NCBI RefSeq assembly: GCF_014356525.2
Contig: NC_052505.1
Span: 55,587,014 to 55,651,013, forward strand
DNA from: Nilaparvata lugens
Taxonomy: Eukaryota; Arthropoda; Insecta; Hemiptera; Delphacidae
Direction: 5' to 3'
Length of the DNA: 64,000 nt
The notes below the pieces were generated by a model. The model saw only the letters and a list, made by a program, of their open reading frames with translations, searched no databases and was not told the DNA's origin. Shown here in pieces: positions 58,566 through 64,000 of this stretch (positions are counted from its first letter, which is position 1; the number at the start of each line of letters is the position of its first letter). The position numbers and the translations under genes were made by a program.

Positions 58566-60386
58566 TGTAAATGGGTAGAATTATTGAGAGGAGGTGAATT
58601 AATTTAATTTTTTATTTCTCATGATACGCCAATCTAAAATCATTGAACTTTGGACTCAATGGCGTGATCGGACTGAATTTTCTAATGTTCATTTTTTTTC
58701 TAGACGTAAGGGTATTTCAATCTTCTCTAGTGTGAGAAATAGATTATTGCGTTTTAGAATATAAGAATTGTGCACAGTACAGCGTATTCTTCTGCCTCGT
58801 GGAGAAAAAACTGCAATCTGGTGACAGTTTTCCACGAGGAACTATCTCTTTCTCCATCCAATTTTGAGCTCTCACTCTTTCTCTGCCATGAGAAAAAGGT
58901 GAGTTTCCCAAGCGTTTTAGGCTAGGGTAATGTCCATGGACAGCCCTCAAGTCAGTCAGCGATGGACTCCTGAGCGAACGGTTACTCTCGAACGCGAGAC
59001 ACACTGCGGTGAAATAAGTTTTAATTGTTATATATTGTTAAATTTATTTTGTGATTCGAACGATAAAAATCAAGTTCAATTGATTCGTTATATTTGTTGT
59101 AATTATTCGCGTGCTACGAGCGATAAAATGTGTCTTTAGTGTTTAGTTGATGTCGAATTAATTCGTTGTACTCGTTGTGTTATGTTGAACAATTCGTGAG
59201 ATATGAACGATAGAATCTTTCTTTGTGTTTCGTTATAATATTGTTGAAATTATTCGAGCAATACGGACAATAAGGATTGGTTCCAGTTTTTCGTTATAGG
59301 CTAATTTGTTGAACTTATTCCTGAAGTATGAACGATAAAGTTTGCCTGTAGTTTTCTGATATATTTTGTGGAACTTATTCGTGTGATTATTTTCTGTGAG
59401 AACAATAAATTAATTCGTGGGAACAACGTATTCGTGTGACTCTAACCTGAATCCAGAAGCCAAGATGCGGTTTTCGATCCTAATGAAAGTGACCCTCGGA
59501 ATGATTATCACGGGTGAGTTCTGGCCACTATAATTGATTAATATTTGACCGAACCTTCCCTTTGAAATTGTCGAAAATTATTTTTATCTTAGTCTATTTG
59601 GCGGCTGGAGTAAGAGATAGGTTGTACTGTGCTATTATTATTCAATATTATTTAATTGACCAAGTTGATAATTACTCTGAATGTTATTTAATTGAAATGT
59701 TAGTGTTTTATTAGAATTTGATTTGGACGAGAGTGGTGGAGGGTTCTTATATTCCAACGTTAACAGCTAATTGGATACTCTCGCCTACTATTGAGGAACA
59801 CTTATAATAAATTTGTCCATTTTATTCAATTGTACCATTAACGAGAAGACAGTTATAATTTTGTTAACAATTATCCTGACGACAGTTGCATATTTTTATG
59901 ATGTAGAGAGTATTTAAATGCGTGTACCTATGTTACTTTTTAAGCCGATGTCTAAGGCATTGATTTGGTTTAGTATTAAAATTCGAATTTAATGTGAGTT
60001 GAGAAGAATTTTATGCTTCAACGTTAACAACTAATTGGACATTCTTGCGAACTAGTGAGGGATACATAATATTGATCTATTCAATTTATTTCGTAAATTA
60101 AATCTATTTTATTTCAACAGTCGTTGTTTCTCCAGTTGCCTTGTTCTCACTTAGTTAAGGCATGTTAAATAGATAAGAGGGAGAGTCGAACAGTTCTGCT
60201 GTGGTCTGCGTCTCCTGGAGGAGTTTGTGCCTCTTTCCCATTGGGGTTGAGATTTCAACACACTTGAACTCAGAGGGCCTCTTCCAGGGTCGTATAGGCA
60301 GGACTGGGCCGACCTCCTAACTAGGTTTAAGTTTATGTCCGAACTGGTTGGGCCCGCTACCAGATCTACCCGCCAGTTCGGTTACA
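58566..60386 (+). mobile_element. Solo LTR inserted in the polymerase (4-bp TSD CTAC)
   Basis: 1821 bp, TGTAAATGGG...CGGTTACA, flanked by CTAC at 58562-58565 and 60387-60390. Polymerase coding sequence stops at its left edge and resumes in the same frame at its right edge. No internal ORF. It is a different family from the LTRs at 17.5, 37.8 and 42.8 kb. It contains degenerate 65-75-bp repeats (59020-59420). Confidence 0.8.
59020..59420 (+). repeat. About six degenerate 65-75-bp repeats inside the LTR
   Basis: Each contains TCGTTATA then TTGTTGAA-type sequence, (A/C)TTATTCGTG and TATGAACGATAAA, e.g. near 59090, 59160, 59230, 59295, 59360. Possibly a transcriptional enhancer of the retroelement. 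Confidence 0.65.
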
Positions 60387-60974
60387 CTACAATCAGTTCA
60401 CAAGCATATCAATGTTAAAATTATCATGGATGAAAAACGGTTAGATAAGTACAATTCAAATCCGTTATGCAAGTGCTGGCAAATAATTAGTCCGAACGTG
60501 ATCGCGGTTTTCTCTCGTAAGTTGGAACTAAAAATGAACAAGCCTGTCTATTCCGGGTTTTCCATACTGGAGTTGAGTAAATTCCATATGTACAATTTTT
60601 TCTATTGTAAATTACAAAGAATTATACCGTGGGATCGTGTAGAACTCTGTATGACTGATACCGATAGTTTTCTTTTAAATGTAAAAGTGGAGGACGTGTA
60701 TCAGTTGATTAAAGAAAATTTGAACCTTTTCGACACTAGTAACTATCCTCCTTACCACCCCTGCTTTTCCATGGAGAGAAATGAAGTTGTAGGAAAGTTC
60801 AAGGATGAGAAAGCCTCAAAACCCGTCCATAAATTTATAGGGCTTCGATCTAGACTTTACTCGTATTTAGTATGTAATGAGGATGAAGAACCTGTAAATA
60901 AATGTGTAGCAACGGGTGTACAGACCGGAGTGAAATGTAGAAAACTTAATTTCAATTTATATAAGAAATCATTG

Positions 60975-62305
60975 ATTGATTAAAATGCAAAAAGCGGAAG
61001 TATTTGGGGGCACAGCTTCCTTAAATTCCATATCTATTCTAATATCTGTGGAGGATTTCAAATGAGAAGATTGATGTGATCAGTCAATTACAATCAGGGG
61101 TGTTTTAGTACAAAATGTGTCAAAATCAATCTCTGTTCCAAGCTCACTATTGATACTATGGTTATAGTACACCGATGCAAAATCCAAAAACATATGGTAC
61201 ATCAATTATTGTTGTTTACCAAGGAGGTTTTCATGAGGAAAAGAGTTGGAGTTCAAGTAGACCTATGCATTCTGAAGATTACAACTATCAAATTCCGAGA
61301 TTGATTTATTAATTTTATTCTTACGATCTGTCTGAAACGCTAAAACAACATACTTTGGTGTGTTGAGATGGGATGCAGTTTTTACTGCCCAAGAATGAAC
61401 AGTGCTATTTTGTAAATTTGGTGATTCTGAATCTCCCAATGACGAAAGCTCAGCTTCAGCGGTGTATCAGCATCGAGCAATCTCAAAAATTTCAACCTCA
61501 CATGATCTTCTAAAGTAATATAGGGAATTCTCCATTGAAGCTTAGTTATTTTTATATTAATGCTTCTGTAGACTCAATGCAATTGAGATCTGTTGGTGAT
61601 CTTAATAATACAAGTTCTTGTTTCAAGTTTAAAATTGTTCTTTGAAAGTCTTCAAAGAATGGTAAAACTAATTCAAGAGGTACACAGAATGTAAACTTAT
61701 TATCTTTTAGTGTATATCCTGCTCTGTCAAACCCAGCCAAGTGATATGTGTTTTTATCAAACATATTTTTCACTAGTATAGCTTTAATTGTTGATGTTAA
61801 TCCAATTAGTCTTGATTTAGAAATTTGTTGTCCAGCCAATTCATATCGAATTTCATCAAAGAGATTTCCAATGAGGTTACTGGAAAATATATACTTAGCT
61901 TCTATCGGATCATCCCCAGCCTTCGCAGCTGGTTTTGTACACTCCACCTCCCCCTCAATAAATATAAATTATTTGCATGGAAGACTGTACTGATCCATAG
62001 AAGCCACATGGATGCGAGCTTCATCTGAGGGTTTAATTTCTTGACCTGAATATACTGTATGAGTATGGAACTGAAATTTAGTAATATCATTATAGAACTT
62101 GAGTTGAGATTCAACATCAAGAATTTCACTAATTGCTGCGCCGTACATGACGCCAATCTACCACAAATCCCAACTTTTCCAATATTCTTGCGCTTTTCGG
62201 TGATATAGCACATAGCTTTTCAGGTGTTGACTCTTTCACGTTCAAGTCTCTAATGAGCTTCTGTGAGCAAATGCTAGTGTGAGGTTTAAAAACGAGGAAA
62301 CCCAT
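60975..62305 (-). pseudogene. Major capsid (hexon-like) protein, partial copy 2
   Basis: Start ATG at 62305 (MGFLVFKP). Segments align with copy 1 throughout: SPKSARILEKLGFVVDWRH, NTYHLAGFDRAGYTLKDNK and LVLLRSPTDLNCIES. The coding similarity ends within the C-terminal CILI block, where it collides with the polymerase ORF on the other strand. Several frame breaks. It is diverged from copy 1, so it is an older duplication or a second integrated genome, not a recent assembly duplicate. Confidence 0.65.
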
Positions 62306-62318
62306 TTCAAGTTCTCTG

Positions 62319-62498
62319 TTTTTCACGAATGTGAAGTCTAATTGTAATTATATCTCCCCAGAAATCAATAAACGATCCTTCTTGATCAGTTACCTTTACA
62401 TTAATGCTTTGAATTCTATGTGTGTTTGAAGGCATATAGATTATTGGATTGGGCGTTTCATTTATCAAATACCCACTAGGTATTCTAGGTGAAAACAT
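62319..62498 (-). pseudogene. Minor capsid (penton-like) protein, C-terminal fragment, copy 2
   Basis: Reads SPRIPSGYLINETPNPIIYM and IDFWGDIITIRLHIREK, the same block that ends copy 1 at 50540-50700. Its N-terminal part is absent: sequence upstream belongs to the Rep-like ORF. Confidence 0.65.
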
Positions 62499-63402
62499 AT
62501 TGTAAGAGATTGTTAAAATCCAAACAACAGCTATTCTTTAAATTGTTTGTCGGTTGAGTCCACATTTTGGATAAGGATACAGAAAATATAGGAGCATTTT
62601 GGAAATAATTCTTACTGTCATTTAAGAGTGACAAGCAATCTTGAATAGGGTCAAATTGATTAGAGCTATAGTTATTTCTGATGCTGTAGTTATAAATTAT
62701 TGCTTCCAAACGAGTAATACCATGTATTTTAGCCAAGTCAGAGGTAAAGGTTTCACATAATCTTGTATCTAGACAGGCAATAAAGTCTACAATATGGTTA
62801 CCTAGTTGCTTATGTACACCAGGGCTTGTCATTTGACAAACAAACTTATTATAAATTTTTACTCTCACATTATTATTAACCCAAGTCAAGCAATCAATTC
62901 CAACAGTTCCATAATTATTCAAAATTACATTATAGTCTTCTTTATATTCTCCTTGGAAACAAAAACAATGATTCGTGGTTAGAGAATCACACATTTCACT
63001 CTTGTTGAATATTCCAGCAAAGTCCTGTGTTATGTCCAAGTCCAGAAGATAGAAATGCTCCTTCCTAAGCTGCTCCAATATTGTTGGTAACTCCTCCGTT
63101 AATGTAGCAATGGGGACATCAGCAAGCTCTACTTTGTATGGTATCCCCACTGGATTGTAGTACTTCTGCTGCACTTCTCTATAGTTGTCCTCCCCAAGCA
63201 GTTGTGGAATCTTCTTTGACATATCACTTCCACTGTCCAATAAGTATGGCAACTTTGCTTTAACTCCATGCTTATCTGACACCATTTTGGAGAATTTTCC
63301 TCTCAAGTACAAATTGAATGATCCACACATCTCCTTCTTTAGAATAAAACGTCTTTTATCCAGTTCTTGGCAGTCCTCCAAACCACAAACCTTCACCAGC
63401 AT
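62485..63402 (-). CDS. Intact ORF, possible Rep_trans-type replication initiator
   Basis: ATG at 63402, 305 codons, no breaks, unlike its neighbours. The central part reads LLDLDITQDFAGIFNK, then RVKIYNKFVCQ, then GITRLEAIIYN. This order (acidic strand, basic strand with YxK, R-x-E strand) resembles the core of Rep_trans-type rolling-circle initiators (IDxAxDF ... RIYDK ... RxE). Cysteines are frequent. I do not recognise the family with certainty. It could instead be an insect-specific protein of the same virus-like group. Its 3' end runs into the penton fragment, so its natural C-terminus may be altered. Confidence 0.45.
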   Translation of the reverse strand: MLVKVCGLEDCQELDKRRFILKKEMCGSFNLYLRGKFSKMVSDKHGVKAKLPYLLDSGSDMSKKIPQLLGEDNYREVQQKYYNPVGIPYKVELADVPIATLTEELPTILEQLRKEHFYLLDLDITQDFAGIFNKSEMCDSLTTNHCFCFQGEYKEDYNVILNNYGTVGIDCLTWVNNNVRVKIYNKFVCQMTSPGVHKQLGNHIVDFIACLDTRLCETFTSDLAKIHGITRLEAIIYNYSIRNNYSSNQFDPIQDCLSLLNDSKNYFQNAPIFSVSLSKMWTQPTNNLKNSCCLDFNNLLQYVFT

Positions 63403-63599
63403 AATATTGCATGATATAAGAGTTGTTTTTGGAAAGAATGTTCAGTGATAGGCGACCAAGTGATGCAGGAAAAAAAAGAAAAAAATATGACTGGGAAATA
63501 GATTAGTAGTGTAGTTTGATAGTTTAGATATCTGTGATTTTAAAGATTTTATATGTGGGGATATTTTTAATATGCTAATTGGCACCACTTAGAAGCAGG

Positions 63600-63960
63600 T
63601 GTTAACTGGGGCAGATGTCAGAACACCTGCTACAACAAAGATGGTCGTGGGCTGGGGAACCTATTGGTTGGTGGGGGATGGCAGAACACCTGCTACAACG
63701 GCCGTCGGGGGCACTTCCTGCCTCTTCCTATTGGTTGGGGCGGGGACTTTGGTGGGGGACAAAATGGCTGACACTAGGGAAGGGGGGTGGAGGGCCGCCA
63801 TTTTGACCACGCCCCCTCGATTCCTATTGGCTGGTGGCGGGGCCAAAATGGCGGACTGGGGCCACGCCCCTCGATTCCTATTGGCTGGGGGCGGGGCAAA
63901 AATGGCGGACTAGGGCAGGGGGGGTGGAGGGGGAGGCCACACCCCTCGATTGTTATCATC
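63600..63960. repeat. GC-rich tandem repeat with promoter-like motifs
   Basis: CCTATTGG (inverted CCAAT box) occurs at about 63660, 63727, 63823 and 63879, each followed by a G-rich GGGCGGGG-type box. AAAATGGCGG (YY1-like) occurs at about 63845 and 63899, and CCACGCCCC boxes at 63807 and 63862. The base composition differs sharply from the AT-rich surroundings. ORFs here are repeat translations. Confidence 0.7.
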
Positions 63961-64000
63961 TTCTTCTTCTTCCTCCTCTCCTTCTTCTTCCTCCTCTCCT
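63955..64000 (+). repeat. (TTC/TCC)n tract at window end
   Basis: Polypyrimidine run similar to those at 4.1 and 10.8 kb. Confidence 0.85.

Larger units (their letters stand above)
55835..60983 (+). pseudogene. Protein-primed family B DNA polymerase, split by an LTR and several frame breaks
   Basis: ATG at 55858. N-terminal region 55858-56415 (SSWVLKKIDSLDVNVIKFD, KKKKCIINVKN), second segment to 56791 with a Cys/His module (CNFCFYRF), exonuclease segment 56813-57799, then the polymerase. Exo I is YADFETY (Asp at about 56840), Exo II HNFSRFDSH (about 57310). PolA DANSLY lies at about 58058 and the PolB block FFKACCNLIFGKT before 58565. PolC is TDTDS at 60654-60668, followed by KFIGLRSRLYSY. 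A HNH-like zinc insertion (CGLC ... CRHHAHETGNY) lies within the exonuclease region, as in Polinton-type enzymes. Breaks: frameshift near 56385, stop at 56789, stops at about 57797 and 58091, LTR at 58566-60386. It replicates linear viral DNA from a terminal protein in relatives. The true C-terminus is missing at the junction near 60975. Confidence 0.8.

Noticed and set aside
63185..63448. Plus-strand ORF opposite the Rep-like gene
   Set aside because: It is the antisense shadow of the 305-codon ORF and has no motifs.

Overview
The window is AT-rich eukaryotic DNA from an insect genome. The evidence is GT-AG introns, nested retroelements, Helitrons, palindromic MITEs and an insect-type virus-like element. 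Several repeat families (GCGAAGC-ended Helitrons, the AGTGCCGGTTGCA palindromic MITE, the ACTTTCCTTGCC foldback repeat) resemble ones I associate with planthoppers (Hemiptera). That placement is an impression and was not checked. No bacterial operons, rRNA genes or CRISPR arrays were seen.

Layout. 1-16 kb: a Penelope-like fragment, a tRNA-type SINE, polypurine/polypyrimidine tracts, a LINE with 91-bp direct repeats at 5.7-10.0 kb containing a Helitron, a foldback repeat with a long (GT)n, and a 3.3-kb Helitron. 16-20 kb: a non-LTR retroelement split by a 1.98-kb solo LTR. 20.4-28.3 kb: a minus-strand Ty3/Gypsy element (LTR, PBS, gag, RT, RNase H, integrase) broken by a CR1/Jockey-like LINE and a pogo/Tigger-like transposon. 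28.6-37.2 kb: three exons of one unidentified plus-strand host gene. Its last visible intron holds the 3' part of an env-bearing LTR element (env, polypurine tract, 2.5-kb LTR). 37.4-46 kb: another LINE split by a third copy of the same LTR family, and a second Helitron, inverted relative to the first, split by a further LTR copy. 46.5-47.2 kb: minisatellites.

47.2-63.4 kb is the most notable part: a degraded, integrated DNA-virus-like element of the Polinton/adintovirus type. Capsid-side genes run leftward: parvovirus-type PLA2 protein, adenain-like protease, penton-like minor capsid, major capsid, a small basic protein and a protein with a BIR-like tail. A protein-primed family B DNA polymerase runs rightward. 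Between the two blocks lie three hairpins, seven copies of an 87-bp repeat, a short early-type gene with a cyclin-docking motif and a BIR (IAP-like) gene. The polymerase is split by an 1.8-kb solo LTR. Directly after it comes a second partial copy of the capsid genes, as expected for a head-to-tail array, followed by an intact ORF that may be a Rep-type replication initiator. Most genes carry frameshifts, stops or lost catalytic residues, so the element is a fossil. 63.6-63.96 kb is a GC-rich promoter-like tandem repeat.
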